Source: Microbacterium sp. HD4P20 (GTDB taxonomy: Bacteria > Actinomycetota > Actinomycetes > Actinomycetales > Microbacteriaceae). From it: DNA of 64,000 bases. The notes under the pieces are model-generated. The model was given only the letters and a program-made list of their open reading frames with translations. It made no database searches and was not told the DNA's origin. The translations under genes were made by a program, and so were the position numbers. Each line of letters opens with the position of its first letter. The stretch's first letter is position 1. Below are positions 9,753-20,138 of the stretch, piece by piece. Location: the NCBI RefSeq assembly GCF_019449275.2, contig NZ_JAHZQZ020000016.1, forward strand, positions 1 to 64,000, in the 5' to 3' direction.

Positions 9753-10981
9753 GCGCGCACCTCCGTCGGGGCTTCCAGGAGCAGGGCGTCCTCGACGGTG
9801 CGCACGGCCGCGGTGAACAGCGCGATGAACTCGTCGATCTCGATATCGCCGATGGTCAGGGGCGGCACCAACCGGATCGTCTCGTCGTTGGGCGCGTTGA
9901 TCACCAGACCGTGCTCCTGTGCGGCCGAGACGACGGCCTTGGCGACCGGGTGCCGCAGCGCCACACCCACCAGCAGGCCCCGGCCGCGGCATCCGCCGAT
10001 GAGTTCCGAGTCGATGCCGAGGATCGCCGCGCGCAGCTGCTCGCCTCGCTCAGCGGCATTCCGGACCAGATCGGCCCGCTCGATCTCGCCGAGAACAGCC
10101 TCCGCGACGGCCGTGCCGAGGGCATTTCCGCCGAACGTCGACCCGTGGGTTCCGGGATAGAACAGCTCGCTCGCCTCGCCGAAGGTGATGAGCGCGCCGA
10201 TGGGGAAGCCGCCGCCGATCCCCTTGGCGACGGTGATCGCGTCGGGGGTGATGCCGGCGTGCTGGAACGCGAACCATTCGCCGGTGCGGCCCGCGCCGGT
10301 CTGGATCTCGTCGATGACCAGCAGCGCGCCGTGGCGTTCGGTGATCTCGCGCGCCGCCTCGAGGTAACCCTCGGGCAGATCGACCACCCCGGCCTCGCCC
10401 TTCACGGGTTCGACGAACAGTGCCGCGACGCGATCGTCGATCGCAGCCTCCAGCGCCTCGACGGTGGAATCGATGAACTCGACGCCCGGTGTCATGGGGA
10501 GGAAGGGTTCCTGCATCCACGGCTTGCCGGTGAGGGCGAGCGTGCCCATGGTGCGACCATGGAACGCGTCTTTGAGAGCGAGGATGCGGGGCCGATCCGC
10601 GCCGGCTTCACGACTCTTGGCGCCATGCAGGCGGGCGAGCTTGAAGGCGGCTTCGTTGGCCTCGGCGCCGGAGTTGCCGAAATACACCCGACCGGACTCG
10701 CCCGTACCGGCGAGTCGCTTGAGAGTCGCGGCAAGCGCCAGCTGCGGCGGCGTGGCGAAGTAGTTGGACACGTGCGCGAGTGTCGCCGCCTGCGTCGAGA
10801 TCGCCTCGACGAACGCCGGGTGGGCGTGGCCGAGCGAGTCGACCGCGATCCCCGCGAGGAAGTCGAGGTATCGCCTGCCGTCGGCGTCCCACAGGTACGA
10901 GCCCTCACCTCGCACGAACAGCGCCATCCGTTCACCGAAGCTGCGTACGAGGTCTCGCCCCGCGTCATCCTGCCACGTCAT
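9749..10981 (-). CDS. argD: acetylornithine aminotransferase
   Basis: PLP-dependent class III aminotransferase that converts N-acetylglutamate semialdehyde to N-acetylornithine; 410 residues. The PLP lysine lies in [13 protein letters not shown] (near residue 245), preceded by the cofactor aspartate in [13 protein letters not shown]. It overlaps argB by 4 nt and argF by 4 nt, in the middle of the arg operon. Confidence 0.96.
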   Translation of the reverse strand: MTWQDDAGRDLVRSFGERMALFVRGEGSYLWDADGRRYLDFLAGIAVDSLGHAHPAFVEAISTQAATLAHVSNYFATPPQLALAATLKRLAGTGESGRVYFGNSGAEANEAAFKLARLHGAKSREAGADRPRILALKDAFHGRTMGTLALTGKPWMQEPFLPMTPGVEFIDSTVEALEAAIDDRVAALFVEPVKGEAGVVDLPEGYLEAAREITERHGALLVIDEIQTGAGRTGEWFAFQHAGITPDAITVAKGIGGGFPIGALITFGEASELFYPGTHGSTFGGNALGTAVAEAVLGEIERADLVRNAAERGEQLRAAILGIDSELIGGCRGRGLLVGVALRHPVAKAVVSAAQEHGLVINAPNDETIRLVPPLTIGDIEIDEFIALFTAAVRTVEDALLLEAPTEVRA

Positions 10982-11877
10982 CCGAGCACCACCTCTGTTC
11001 CGATTCCCTTGCTGGTGAAGATCTCCACGAGCACCGAATGAGGCACCCGCCCGTCGATGATCGCCGCGGTCTCGACGCCGCCCTCGACGGCTTCAAGGCA
11101 CGCCGACATCTTCGGGATCATGCCCGACTCCAGCCGCGGCAGCATCGCGCGCAGCTCCGTCGAGGTCAGGTGCGACACGAGCGAGTCGCGGTTCGGCCAG
11201 TCGGCATACAGGCCCGCGACATCGGTGAGCACGACGAGCTTGGCCGCGCCCAGCGCCACTGCGAGGGCGGATGCTGCGGCGTCCGCATTCACGTTCAACG
11301 AGTGCCCGGGGTGGTCGAGGTCGGGCGCGATGCTCGACACGACCGGAATCCGGCCGGCCGCGATCTGGTCCAGCACCGGCTGCGGGTCGACCTCGACGAC
11401 ATCGCCCACGCGTCCGAGGTCGTGCTCGACGCCCTCGATGACGACGCCGCGGCGGCGACCGCCGAACAGGCCCGCGTCCTCACCGCTGAGTCCCGTGGCC
11501 ACCGGGCCGTGAGCGTTGATCTTCGACACGAGCTGCGGGTTGATCTGGCCGGTCAGCACCATGCGGACCACAGAGATCGCCTCGGTCGAGGTCACGCGGT
11601 AGCCGCCCTTGAACTCGCTCGGGATCTCGAGCCGATCGAGCATCGACGAGATCTGCGGGCCACCGCCGTGCACGACGACGGGCTTGACCCCGACGTAGCG
11701 GAGGTAGGCGATGTCGGCGGCGAAAGCATCCTGAAGCTCTTCAGAGACCATCGCGTTGCCGCCGTACTTCACGACCACGATCTGCTCGCGAAAGCGCTTG
11801 AGCCACGGCAGCGACTCGATGAGCGTGACCGCGCGGGCGCTGGCCTCGCCGGGATCGGTGTCTTGCAGGTCTGTCAT
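10978..11877 (-). CDS. argB: acetylglutamate kinase
   Basis: Phosphorylates N-acetylglutamate, usually the arginine feedback-controlled step. The 299-residue protein has the nucleotide-binding KYGGNAM segment and the HGGGPQI loop. The ATG at 11877 (MTDLQDT) overlaps the argJ stop by ATGA and is preferred over a longer frame inside argJ. The N-terminal helix before the kinase core, present here, is the element that in other organisms forms the arginine-sensitive hexamer (family knowledge). Confidence 0.97.
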   Translation of the reverse strand: MTDLQDTDPGEASARAVTLIESLPWLKRFREQIVVVKYGGNAMVSEELQDAFAADIAYLRYVGVKPVVVHGGGPQISSMLDRLEIPSEFKGGYRVTSTEAISVVRMVLTGQINPQLVSKINAHGPVATGLSGEDAGLFGGRRRGVVIEGVEHDLGRVGDVVEVDPQPVLDQIAAGRIPVVSSIAPDLDHPGHSLNVNADAAASALAVALGAAKLVVLTDVAGLYADWPNRDSLVSHLTSTELRAMLPRLESGMIPKMSACLEAVEGGVETAAIIDGRVPHSVLVEIFTSKGIGTEVVLG

Positions 11878-13031
11878 GAGGAGTACGCGCTGTTCTCGTG
11901 GACGTAGTCGTGCGTGAGGTCGTTGGTGAGGATCCGGGCGGACGCGGAGCCGACCTTGAGATCGATCATCACCGCGGTCGCACGAGGAGTCAGGTCGACC
12001 TCTTCCCGCGGCCGATCGGGGCCACCGGCCGCGCACACGCGCACGCCGTTCATCCACACGTCGACGTCGTACGGGTCGAAGGCGGCCTGCGTCGTTCCGA
12101 TCGCAGCGAGCACGCGGCCCCAGTTGGGGTCGTTGCCGAAGATCGCGGCCTTGAAGAGGTTGTTGCGCGCGACGGAGCGACCCACCTCGAGGGCGTCGTC
12201 TTCGGACGCGGCGTTCTGCACGAAGATCGTGATGTCGTGGCTCGCGCCCTCTGCGTCGCCCTGGAGCTGCTCCGCGAGGATGGTGCAGATCTCGGCGAGC
12301 GCCTCACGGAAGCTGTCGGGGTCGGGCGTGATGCCGGAGGCGCCGCTGGCCATGAGCGTGACCTGGTCGTTCGTCGACATGCAGCCGTCCGAGTCGAGCC
12401 GGTCGAAGCTCAGCCGGGTGGCGTGACGCAGGTGGGCGTCGGCCTCCTCGGCGGTGAGCACGGCGTCGGTCGTGATCACCACGAGCATGGTCGCAAGCCC
12501 TGGCGCCAGCATCCCGGCGCCTTTCGCCATGCCACCGATCGTCCAGCCGTCTTGGGTATGCACCGCGCGCTTGGGTCGCGAGTCCGTCGTCATGATGGCG
12601 AGGGATGCCGCTTCCCCACCGTCCGCGGACAGCTCGGCGATGCCCTGCTCGGTGCCGGCGAGCACCTTGGCCCGGAACTCTTCGTCGCCCGTGCCGATGA
12701 GGCCGGTGGAGCAGACCAGCACGTCGCCGGCGCTGACCCCGAGCAGCTCAGCCGCTCGCTCGGCGGTCTGGTGCGTGGTCTGGAAGCCGAACGACCCGGT
12801 GAAGCAGTTCGCACCGCCGGAGTTGAGCACGATCGCCTCGACGACGCCATCCTGTATGGCCTGCTCCGACCAGATGATGGGGTTCGCCTTCGCGCGGTTG
12901 CTCGTGAAGACGGCGGCCCCGACTTTCAGCGGGCCGCGGTTGACGACGACGGCGACGTCGGACTTGCCGGTCGACTTGAGGCCTGCCGCCACACCGGCGG
13001 CTTCGAAACCCTGGGGCGCGGTGACGCTCAC
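11874..13031 (-). CDS. argJ: bifunctional ornithine acetyltransferase / N-acetylglutamate synthase
   Basis: Recycles the acetyl group from N-acetylornithine to glutamate, making the pathway cyclic. The 385-residue precursor self-cleaves before a threonine in the [11 protein letters not shown] motif (near residue 185) to give alpha and beta chains; the [10 protein letters not shown] motif is also present. The start is GTG, overlapping the argC stop as GTGA. Confidence 0.97.
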   Translation of the reverse strand: MSVTAPQGFEAAGVAAGLKSTGKSDVAVVVNRGPLKVGAAVFTSNRAKANPIIWSEQAIQDGVVEAIVLNSGGANCFTGSFGFQTTHQTAERAAELLGVSAGDVLVCSTGLIGTGDEEFRAKVLAGTEQGIAELSADGGEAASLAIMTTDSRPKRAVHTQDGWTIGGMAKGAGMLAPGLATMLVVITTDAVLTAEEADAHLRHATRLSFDRLDSDGCMSTNDQVTLMASGASGITPDPDSFREALAEICTILAEQLQGDAEGASHDITIFVQNAASEDDALEVGRSVARNNLFKAAIFGNDPNWGRVLAAIGTTQAAFDPYDVDVWMNGVRVCAAGGPDRPREEVDLTPRATAVMIDLKVGSASARILTNDLTHDYVHENSAYSS

Positions 13032-14110
13032 GGGGCAACTCCGTTCACAGACAGCGCGGTGCCTTCAGCAAGGCCCAGCGCGATGTTCATGGACTGCACG
13101 GCGGCGCCGGCGGTGCCCTTGGTGAGGTTGTCGACCGCGGTCACCACGACGATGCGATTGGCCGCACGGTCGATCGCCAGCCCCATGAGAGCTGTATTGG
13201 CGCCCAGCACGTCGGCGGTGCGCGGGAACTGGCCCGCCGGCAGCAGCTGCACGAACGTCTCGTCGCCGTACGCCGCCTCCCATGCGTCCCGGATCTGGTC
13301 GTCAGAGACGCCCGGCGCGATCGGCGCCGAGGAGGTCGCGAGGATGCCGCGGCTCATCGGCACCAAGACGGGAGTGAACGAGATCCGGATGCCGCGATCC
13401 GGGGCATCCGTCGACACCGTCGCTGCCTCCCCCGAAGTGCGGGCCGCGACGAGCGCCTGCCGGATCTCGGGGATGTGCCGATGGGTGCCGCCGACGGCAT
13501 AGGGATTGGCGCTGCCGAGGATCTCACTGGCAAGCAGGTTCGTCTTGAGGCTCTTGCCGGCACCCGAGGGGCCGACCGCCAGCACCGTGACGATGTCGCC
13601 AGGATCGATCACGCCCGCGGCGACGCCGGGCGCGAGGCTGAGGCTCACCGTCGAGGCGTTGCAGCCGGGCGCCGCAATGCGTTTCGCGCCGACCAGCCGC
13701 TCGCGCTGCTTCGCACCCGCGACCGGGAGCTCGGGAACCCCGTACACCCATGGCTCGTGGAAGGCGCCGCCGTAGAACCGGTCCCAGTCGGCCACCGATT
13801 CGAGTCGGTGGTCGGCGCCGGCGTCGATGACGAGCGGCGTGTCGCCGAGCGCATCGGTGTACTGCCCCGACTGCCCGTGAGGCAGAGCAAGGAAGACGAT
13901 GTCGTGGCCCGCGAGGACCTCGGGCGTCGTGTCTTGCAGGGTGAGGTGCGCCAGCGACCGCAGGTGCGGCTGGTGCTGGATGAGCGGCTGTCCCGCGTTG
14001 GAGTGTGCGGTGACGGTGCGGATCTCGACGTCGGGATGCGCGGCGAGGATCCGCAGGATCTCGCCGCCCGCATAGCCGGATGCGCCGGATACGGCGACCG
14101 AATATGTCAT
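13028..14110 (-). CDS. argC: N-acetyl-gamma-glutamyl-phosphate reductase
   Basis: NADPH-dependent reductase giving N-acetylglutamate semialdehyde; 360 residues. The N-terminal Rossmann motif is GASGYAGGE and the catalytic cysteine lies in APGCNAS. It is the first gene of the arg operon. The ATG at 14110 has an AAGGTGG Shine-Dalgarno sequence 5 nt before it. No clear ArgR box is visible upstream. Confidence 0.96.
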   Translation of the reverse strand: MTYSVAVSGASGYAGGEILRILAAHPDVEIRTVTAHSNAGQPLIQHQPHLRSLAHLTLQDTTPEVLAGHDIVFLALPHGQSGQYTDALGDTPLVIDAGADHRLESVADWDRFYGGAFHEPWVYGVPELPVAGAKQRERLVGAKRIAAPGCNASTVSLSLAPGVAAGVIDPGDIVTVLAVGPSGAGKSLKTNLLASEILGSANPYAVGGTHRHIPEIRQALVAARTSGEAATVSTDAPDRGIRISFTPVLVPMSRGILATSSAPIAPGVSDDQIRDAWEAAYGDETFVQLLPAGQFPRTADVLGANTALMGLAIDRAANRIVVVTAVDNLTKGTAGAAVQSMNIALGLAEGTALSVNGVAP

Positions 14111-14512
14111 GGATTCCACCTTAGAGTCTGGGTGCGGGGGCCGGAGACGGCGACGCCCGCTCGCAGACGTCCAAGATGGACGGCGTGCAGGGTCGCCTAG
14201 ATTCGGCGCTCGCCCAGGTGCTGGGGAAGGCGGCGTCGGCGCGCAGGTGCGGCGCTCGGAACGAGCGCTGCGAGGACCTGGGCAGCCGAAGGCATGGGCC
14301 GACGATAGCGCCTGTCGTGGAGCGTTGCCAAATCGCCCGTGCCGACGCGACGCCCGATGCCGTCGAGACCGTGCGTCGTCGCCGAGACAGCACCCTGTCG
14401 GCGTCGACCACATGCGTCTTCGGCGAGACCGTGCGTTGTCGACGTCGTGGGCACCGCCCTGTCGTCGTGGGCACCGCCCTGTCGACGTCGCGGGCCGCGT
14501 TCGGTCGCCGCC
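14111..14512. other. arg operon upstream region with short direct repeats
   Basis: This 402-nt stretch has no convincing gene. It carries a 20-bp tandem duplication (14444-14463 and 14464-14483) and a 13-bp direct repeat CGAGACCGTGCGT at 14364-14376 and 14424-14436, 60 bp apart, within a longer degenerate repeat. The argC promoter must lie here, but no strong -35/-10 pair or ArgR site could be identified with confidence. Confidence 0.5.
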
Positions 14513-15493
14513 TCAGGCTCGCAGGTCTGCGAGGAGGGCGAGCTCGTCCGGACGCGACAGTCCGGCCTGTCGGTCTCGGTCGAGTCCGCGCACCCGTTCG
14601 TCCTCGAGCGTGCGCCGCAGCGTCTCGGCGAGGGGACGAAGCCGTCCGCCGAGAAGCCGGTACACGGCGTTGGAGCGGGTCCAGAAACCGCGCATGTCAC
14701 GTGGCAGCCACAGCGGAAGCGACCGCGGGCCGGACCAGTGGGCCACCGCGTGATCTCCGAGCCACTCGTCCGGGGCGGCGACGGTCGCACCCGCATGAAC
14801 GGCGACTCTCTGCGCCTCGCCGAGCAGTGCGTCGAGCGGCACTGGATCGCCGACGGCGTTGGCCACGCCGGTCCACCGCTCCCTGCCGAGGGCTTGCGCG
14901 AAGTCCGCGAGGTCGTCGACGTCGATCACCTGCGCGCCCCGGTCGGCGGCATCCGGTACGAGCACGTCGCCGTCCGCGGCGAGCGCGAAGCGTCCGACCC
15001 AGTACCCGAAGCGGTCGGTCGGGTCCCCCGGCCCGACGATGAGTCCCGGACGCACGATCGCCGCGCGCCGCCCGAGAGCGGAGTGGACGGATGCCTCGGC
15101 CTTCGCCTTCGCGCGGCCGTAGTCCTCGTCTTCGCCAGGGCCGGCAGGTGTCAGCACCGTGGCCGATTCGTCGGCGCCGGGCTGGTCGTTCGCGGCGTAC
15201 ACCGACACGGTCGAGATGTACGTCCAGTGCTTTGCGCGGCCCTCGAGCGCCTCGATCGCCTCGGCCACGTGAACGGGGTTCGAGGAGATGTCGACGACCT
15301 CGTCCCACTCGCGCCCCGTGACACCGTCGTACGCGCCGGCCTCGTCGCGGTCGCCGACCACGAGCGTGGTCCCGTACGGAGCGGGTCGTCCGCCGCGGGC
15401 GAGGCACGTGACGGATGCCCCTGCATCTGCCCACCGCTCGGCGATGCGCCCGCTCACCCAGCCGGTGCCACCCAGCACCAAGACATCAGTCAT
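14513..15493 (-). CDS. NAD-dependent epimerase/dehydratase family protein
   Basis: A 326-residue extended short-chain dehydrogenase. It has the N-terminal nucleotide-binding motif GGTGWVSGRIAE and a YGRAKAKAE segment providing the YxxxK catalytic pair, preceded by YISTVSVY. The substrate cannot be predicted. Start MTDVLVLGG at 15493 places the glycine motif at the usual distance from the N-terminus. It lies between pheT and the arg operon on the same strand but separated from both. Confidence 0.85.
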   Translation of the reverse strand: MTDVLVLGGTGWVSGRIAERWADAGASVTCLARGGRPAPYGTTLVVGDRDEAGAYDGVTGREWDEVVDISSNPVHVAEAIEALEGRAKHWTYISTVSVYAANDQPGADESATVLTPAGPGEDEDYGRAKAKAEASVHSALGRRAAIVRPGLIVGPGDPTDRFGYWVGRFALAADGDVLVPDAADRGAQVIDVDDLADFAQALGRERWTGVANAVGDPVPLDALLGEAQRVAVHAGATVAAPDEWLGDHAVAHWSGPRSLPLWLPRDMRGFWTRSNAVYRLLGGRLRPLAETLRRTLEDERVRGLDRDRQAGLSRPDELALLADLRA

Positions 15494-15565
15494 GCCTTCA
15501 GCCAATCAGACGCGAGAGCGGCTGCCATCCGGATCCGCCCTCGGCGGAAGTCGCCAACCCGCGAG

Positions 15566-18082
15566 CTACTCGCGGAGCGTGGCCCCGAAGCGCTCGGTCG
15601 CGACGGCCACGCCCCCGAGCTTCGCCTCGGTCGCCTCCGCCGCGGTGAGTGTGCGGTCGGACGCGCGGAAGCGCAGCGCGAACGTCAGGCTCTTCGCGCC
15701 TTCGGGCACGCCCTGACCGCGGTAGTCGTCGACGAGTCGCAACGACTCGAGCAGCTCGCCAGCGCCGTCCGCGAGCGCCGACCGCACGTCCGAGGCCGGC
15801 ACGTCGGCCGGCACCACGAGCGAGACGTCCTGCGTGGCGGCCGGGAAGCCCGACAGCGACGCCGCGACGACCTTCTCACTCGCCAGCGAGAGCACGAGGT
15901 CGAGGTCGACTTCGGCGACGACCACGCGACCGGGAAGATCGGAGGCCTCGGCGACAGCCGGCAGCAGCTCTCCGATGTAGCCGACCTCGGTACCGCCGAC
16001 CGACAGCACGCCGGTTCTGCCCGGGTGCAGCGCGGCGCGCTGCCCCTGTGCCACCTCGATCATGACGCCTGCTGCGCCCGCGATCGTGCGCACCGCGTCG
16101 AGGGCGTCCGAGAGCTCGGCGGCGACGGGCGCGATCCCCGGCTGTTTGGTCACCAGGTTGCCTGCCAGCAGCACCGCGACGTGGCGATGCTGCGGCGGGA
16201 TGGAGGCGTCGAGCTCGGCCAGGGTCGCGGCATCCGGCCTCACCGCCAGCGGCGGCACGTGCGGCGTGCCGTACGCCACACCGGGCTTCGGCAGGAACAC
16301 CGTGCCCGTCTCGAAGAGGGCGAGGTCGGTGAAACCGCGCGACACGTTGCGGTGGGCCACCTGCAGCAGCCCGGGGATCAGCGAGCGGCGCAGGAAAGGC
16401 GCCTGGCCGTCGAGCGGGTTGGCCAGCTTGATGCTCGGCAGGTGGGCACCCGAGGGCGAACCGTGGAGGTCGTTCTGCTCCTCGGTGGTGAACCCGAACG
16501 AGGGTGTCTCGACGTAGCCGGCGGCAGCCAGTGCGTTCGCGACACGGCGACGCCCCTGCTGGGCGGCCGTCAGCCCACGGCCCGACGGCGGAAGCGGCAG
16601 CACCGACGGGATGCGGTCGTAGCCCTCGATGCGGGCGACCTCCTCGGCGAGCGTCCACTTGTCGGTCAGGTCCGGGCGCCACGACGGCGGGATGACGTGC
16701 CAGCCGGCGGCGTCGTCTTCGGCTTCGACGACCTCGCAGCCGATGAGGCGCAGCGCGCTCTCGATCTCGCCGGCGGTGTAGTCGACCCCGATCAGGTGCG
16801 GCACGAACAGCGGCGGCAGCTCGATCCCCGCGACGAAGACCTCGGCGAAGACCGCGCCGCCGAACTCGTCGTCGCTGGTCCCGCCGGCGTACTCGACCAT
16901 GAGGTCGGCGACGCGGCGAGCGGCGACGAACGGCACGAGCGGGTCGACCCCGCGCTCGAAGCGGCGGGATGCCTCGGACGGCAGCTTGTGCCGGCGCGCG
17001 GTGCGCGCGATCGATACGGTGTCGAAAGTCGCCGCCTCGATCAGCACGTTGCGGGTGGTTCCGCTCATCTCGGTGGTGCCGCCGCCCATGACGCCGGCCA
17101 AGCCGATCGGGCCGGAGTCGTCGGTGATGAGCAGGTCCTCGGGGTCGAGCCGACGTTCCTTGCCGTCGAGCGTCTCGAGCTTCTCGCCCGGTTGCGCGCG
17201 GCGGACGATGATGCCCCCCTGCAGCTTGTCGAGGTCGTACCCGTGGATCGGCTGGCCGAGCTCGAGCATCACGTAGTTGGTGATGTCGATCAGGATGCCG
17301 AGCGGGCGGATGCCCGCCAGCGTCAGGCGCGCGATCATCCATGCCGGGGTCGGCTTGGTCGGGTCGACGCCGCGAACGACGCGGGCGACGAATTCCGAGG
17401 CACCCGCCCGCCCGCGGATCGGAGCCTGGTCGTCGATCGAGATGGGGAATCCCGATCCGGGCGCGACCTCGTCCCACGGTCGGTCGGCGGGATCACGAAA
17501 TGCCGCGCCCGTCGAGTGGGAATACTCGCGCGCCACGCCGCGAATCGACAGCGCGTATCCGCGGTCGGGCGTGACGTTGATCTCGACCGCCGCATCGTCC
17601 AGGCCGAGCAGCGCGATCGCGTCTGCGCCGACCGGTGCGTCGATGCCGAGCTCGACCATGCGGAGGATGCCGTCGTGCTCCTCGCCGAGGCCGACTTCGC
17701 GGGCCGACGCGATCATGCCGTCGGAGACATGCCCGTAGGTCTTGCGAGCAGCGATCGGGAAGGGGCCCGGAAGCACGGCCCCGGGAAGGGTCACCGGCAC
17801 CTTGTCGCCGACGAAGAAGTTGCGTGCGCCGCATACGATGCCGCGCACTCCCCCGTGCGCCTCACCGACGTCGACCTGGCACCAGCGGATCGTCTTGCCG
17901 TTGGACTGCGGCTCCTCGACGAACTCGATCACTTCGCCGACGACGATCGGACCCTGCAGTTCGAACCGGTGCACGTCCTCTTCTTCGAAGCCCACGCGCA
18001 CGAGCGCCGCGAGGACATCCTCGGGCGTCGCTTCGGCGGGAACGTCGACGTACTCACGCAACCATGAGAGCGGGACGCGCAT
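15566..18082 (-). CDS. pheT: phenylalanine--tRNA ligase beta subunit
   Basis: The large subunit of the heterotetrameric synthetase that charges tRNA-Phe. The 838-residue protein shows an N-terminal tRNA-binding (EMAP-like) domain around residues 40-155, the B3/B4 and B5 domains in the middle, and a C-terminal ferredoxin-fold anticodon-binding domain ending in LTFALRFRASDRTLTAAEA. Its ATG shares one base with the pheS stop (TGATG), which is tight translational coupling. Confidence 0.97.
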   Translation of the reverse strand: MRVPLSWLREYVDVPAEATPEDVLAALVRVGFEEEDVHRFELQGPIVVGEVIEFVEEPQSNGKTIRWCQVDVGEAHGGVRGIVCGARNFFVGDKVPVTLPGAVLPGPFPIAARKTYGHVSDGMIASAREVGLGEEHDGILRMVELGIDAPVGADAIALLGLDDAAVEINVTPDRGYALSIRGVAREYSHSTGAAFRDPADRPWDEVAPGSGFPISIDDQAPIRGRAGASEFVARVVRGVDPTKPTPAWMIARLTLAGIRPLGILIDITNYVMLELGQPIHGYDLDKLQGGIIVRRAQPGEKLETLDGKERRLDPEDLLITDDSGPIGLAGVMGGGTTEMSGTTRNVLIEAATFDTVSIARTARRHKLPSEASRRFERGVDPLVPFVAARRVADLMVEYAGGTSDDEFGGAVFAEVFVAGIELPPLFVPHLIGVDYTAGEIESALRLIGCEVVEAEDDAAGWHVIPPSWRPDLTDKWTLAEEVARIEGYDRIPSVLPLPPSGRGLTAAQQGRRRVANALAAAGYVETPSFGFTTEEQNDLHGSPSGAHLPSIKLANPLDGQAPFLRRSLIPGLLQVAHRNVSRGFTDLALFETGTVFLPKPGVAYGTPHVPPLAVRPDAATLAELDASIPPQHRHVAVLLAGNLVTKQPGIAPVAAELSDALDAVRTIAGAAGVMIEVAQGQRAALHPGRTGVLSVGGTEVGYIGELLPAVAEASDLPGRVVVAEVDLDLVLSLASEKVVAASLSGFPAATQDVSLVVPADVPASDVRSALADGAGELLESLRLVDDYRGQGVPEGAKSLTFALRFRASDRTLTAAEATEAKLGGVAVATERFGATLRE

Positions 18083-19146
18083 CAGACCACCATTCCGAAC
18101 TGCTCGCTGAAGCGGACATCACCCTCGGCCATGTCGCGCATGTCCTTCACATCGCTGCGGAACATGAGCGTGCGCTCGATGCCCATGCCGAATGCGAAAC
18201 CCGAGTACTCCTCCGGATCGATTCCCGCCGCGCGCAGCACGTTCGGGTTGATCATGCCGCAGCCGCCCCACTCGATCCAGCGCGCGCCGCCCTTGAAGGT
18301 CGGGTGCCACAGATCGAGCTCGGCGGACGGTTCGGTGAAGGGGAAGAAGTTGGCGCGGAACCGCGTCTTGGCCTCGGCGCCGAACAGCACCTTGGCGGCA
18401 TGGTCGAGCGTGCCCTTGAGATGGGCCATCGTGATGCCCTTGTCGACGACGATGCCTTCGAACTGCGTGAAGACCGGCAGATGCGTCGCATCGAACTCGT
18501 CGGTGCGGTAGACCCTGCCCGGGCACAGCACGTACAGCGGCAGATCGCGCTCGAGCATCGAGCGCACCTGCACGGGGCTGGTGTGCGTGCGCATCACGAG
18601 GTGGCGCTCGACGGGGTCCACGAAGAACGTGTCCTGCATCTGTCGCGCGGGGTGGTCGACGTCGAAGTTCAGGGCGTCGAAGTTGAACCACTCATGCTCG
18701 AGCTCGGGTCCCTCGGCGATCTCCCACCCCATGCCGACGAAGATGTCGCCGATCTGCTCTTGAAGGAGGGAGATCGGATGCCGCGCCCCCACGCGGGCGC
18801 GGGTGGCCAACGCTGTGACGTCGACGCGCTCCGCCTCGAGTCGGGCGGCTGTCTCGGCCGCGGTCAGGTCGTCCTCCCGAGCGGCGAACGCCTGGTTCAC
18901 GCGGGCACGGGCCTGGCCGACGAGCTTGCCGAACTCGGCCTTCTTCTCGTTCGGGACCTCGCGCAGGCGGGAGTTGAGCTTCGCCAGCGGCGACCCCTCC
19001 CCGGCGTGAGCGGAGCGTGCGGCCTTGAGTGCCGCGGTGTCGTCGGCAGCGGCAATGGCGGCGAGGGCCTCATCGACGGCGGCGGTCACCGCCTCGGGCG
19101 TGATCTCGGCCGAAGTCGATGGGCGCGGTTCAGGAGCGTCGGACAC
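18082..19146 (-). CDS. pheS: phenylalanine--tRNA ligase alpha subunit
   Basis: The catalytic class II subunit of phenylalanyl-tRNA synthetase; 354 residues. The N-terminal coiled coil precedes motif 1 (HPISLLQEQI), motif 2 (FRANFFPFTEPSAEL region) and motif 3 (GFAFGMGIERTLM). The GTG start at 19146 gives the expected length; a longer frame adds an unrelated Arg-rich tail. TAGACT lies 8 nt before the GTG, suggesting a leaderless mRNA. Confidence 0.97.
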   Translation of the reverse strand: MSDAPEPRPSTSAEITPEAVTAAVDEALAAIAAADDTAALKAARSAHAGEGSPLAKLNSRLREVPNEKKAEFGKLVGQARARVNQAFAAREDDLTAAETAARLEAERVDVTALATRARVGARHPISLLQEQIGDIFVGMGWEIAEGPELEHEWFNFDALNFDVDHPARQMQDTFFVDPVERHLVMRTHTSPVQVRSMLERDLPLYVLCPGRVYRTDEFDATHLPVFTQFEGIVVDKGITMAHLKGTLDHAAKVLFGAEAKTRFRANFFPFTEPSAELDLWHPTFKGGARWIEWGGCGMINPNVLRAAGIDPEEYSGFAFGMGIERTLMFRSDVKDMRDMAEGDVRFSEQFGMVV

Positions 19147-19208
19147 GAGAGACGAGTCTACCGACGGCGCGCGGCCGCTCCGGCCGCGAGCATACGCCGA
19201 CGATCTGC

Positions 19209-20138
19209 TTAGCGAGGCGCTTGCGACTCCGACCGACGTGCCGCAGCATTCGCTTCCGCGACGAGCAGCGCCTGGTCGGGATCGAACTGGTCGCCCTTCC
19301 TCCGACGCTCCGCCTTTCCGCCGCTCGCCGTCCGTCGCGCGAGCCAGCGCGCGAACCACGACAGCGTCAGGTTGATCGCGAGATAGACCAAGAGGGTGAC
19401 GAGGAAGAGCGAGAACAGGTATCGATTGCCGTAGAACGACCCGAGGTTGTTGATCATCGTCCGGACGATCTCGTTGTACGCGACGATGAAACCGAGCGAC
19501 GTGTCCTTGAGCAGCACGACGAGCTGGGCGACGATGATCGGCAGCATCTGGCGGAACGCCTGCGGAAACTCCACGAGCATCTTCGACTGGAACTCGCGCA
19601 TTCCGACCGACAGCGCCGCCTCATGCTGGCCGCGAGGGAGTGAGGCGAGTCCGGCGCGGAGGATCTCGCCGATGAGGGCGCCGTTGTAGAGCACCAGCGC
19701 GATCACCACAGCCCAGAACGCGCCGGTCGACGCGACGAGCAGGATGAACAGCATCATCAGCAGCACGGGCATGCCGCGGAGGAACTCCAGCACCCACGCC
19801 GTGGGCACGCGAATCCACGCGATGAGCGAGCTCCGAAGCAGGGACAACACGATCCCGAGTGCGATGGCGCCGACTGCGGCGACGGCGGCCGCCTGGAGCG
19901 TGGCCACGACGCCGCGACCGAGCGCACCCCAGACCTCGGGATCGGCGAAGATGTTCCACCGGCTCGGATCGAACATGCCGGGCAGGGTGATCCCACCCGA
20001 ATCGCGCGGAGCTGCGAGGGTCAGGATCACCCAGGTTAGGCCGGCGAGGATCAGCACACCCGAGACGATCGAGACGGTCAGCGATAGCCTTCGCGCCCGC
20101 GGGCCGGGGGCGTCGAACAGCACGCTCGCGCCGGTCAT
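19209..20138 (-). CDS. gluD: amino-acid ABC transporter permease (GluD-like)
   Basis: A 309-residue inner-membrane permease of the His/Glu/Gln/Arg family. It has five hydrophobic segments and the EAA loop GQHEAALSVGMREFQSKMLVEFPQA, which contacts the ATPase. A long charged C-terminal tail (about 45 residues) is unusual. It overlaps the preceding permease gene by 4 nt (ATGA) and ends a four-gene gluABCD-type operon. Glutamate is the likely substrate by operon layout, but glutamine or aspartate is possible. Confidence 0.88.
   Translation of the reverse strand: MTGASVLFDAPGPRARRLSLTVSIVSGVLILAGLTWVILTLAAPRDSGGITLPGMFDPSRWNIFADPEVWGALGRGVVATLQAAAVAAVGAIALGIVLSLLRSSLIAWIRVPTAWVLEFLRGMPVLLMMLFILLVASTGAFWAVVIALVLYNGALIGEILRAGLASLPRGQHEAALSVGMREFQSKMLVEFPQAFRQMLPIIVAQLVVLLKDTSLGFIVAYNEIVRTMINNLGSFYGNRYLFSLFLVTLLVYLAINLTLSWFARWLARRTASGGKAERRRKGDQFDPDQALLVAEANAAARRSESQAPR

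Noticed and set aside
14339..18067. A 1242-residue open frame on the plus strand opposite pheT and the epimerase gene
   Set aside because: It is the antisense shadow of high-GC genes; the protein is Arg/Glu-rich without any domain, while pheT on the other strand is unmistakable.
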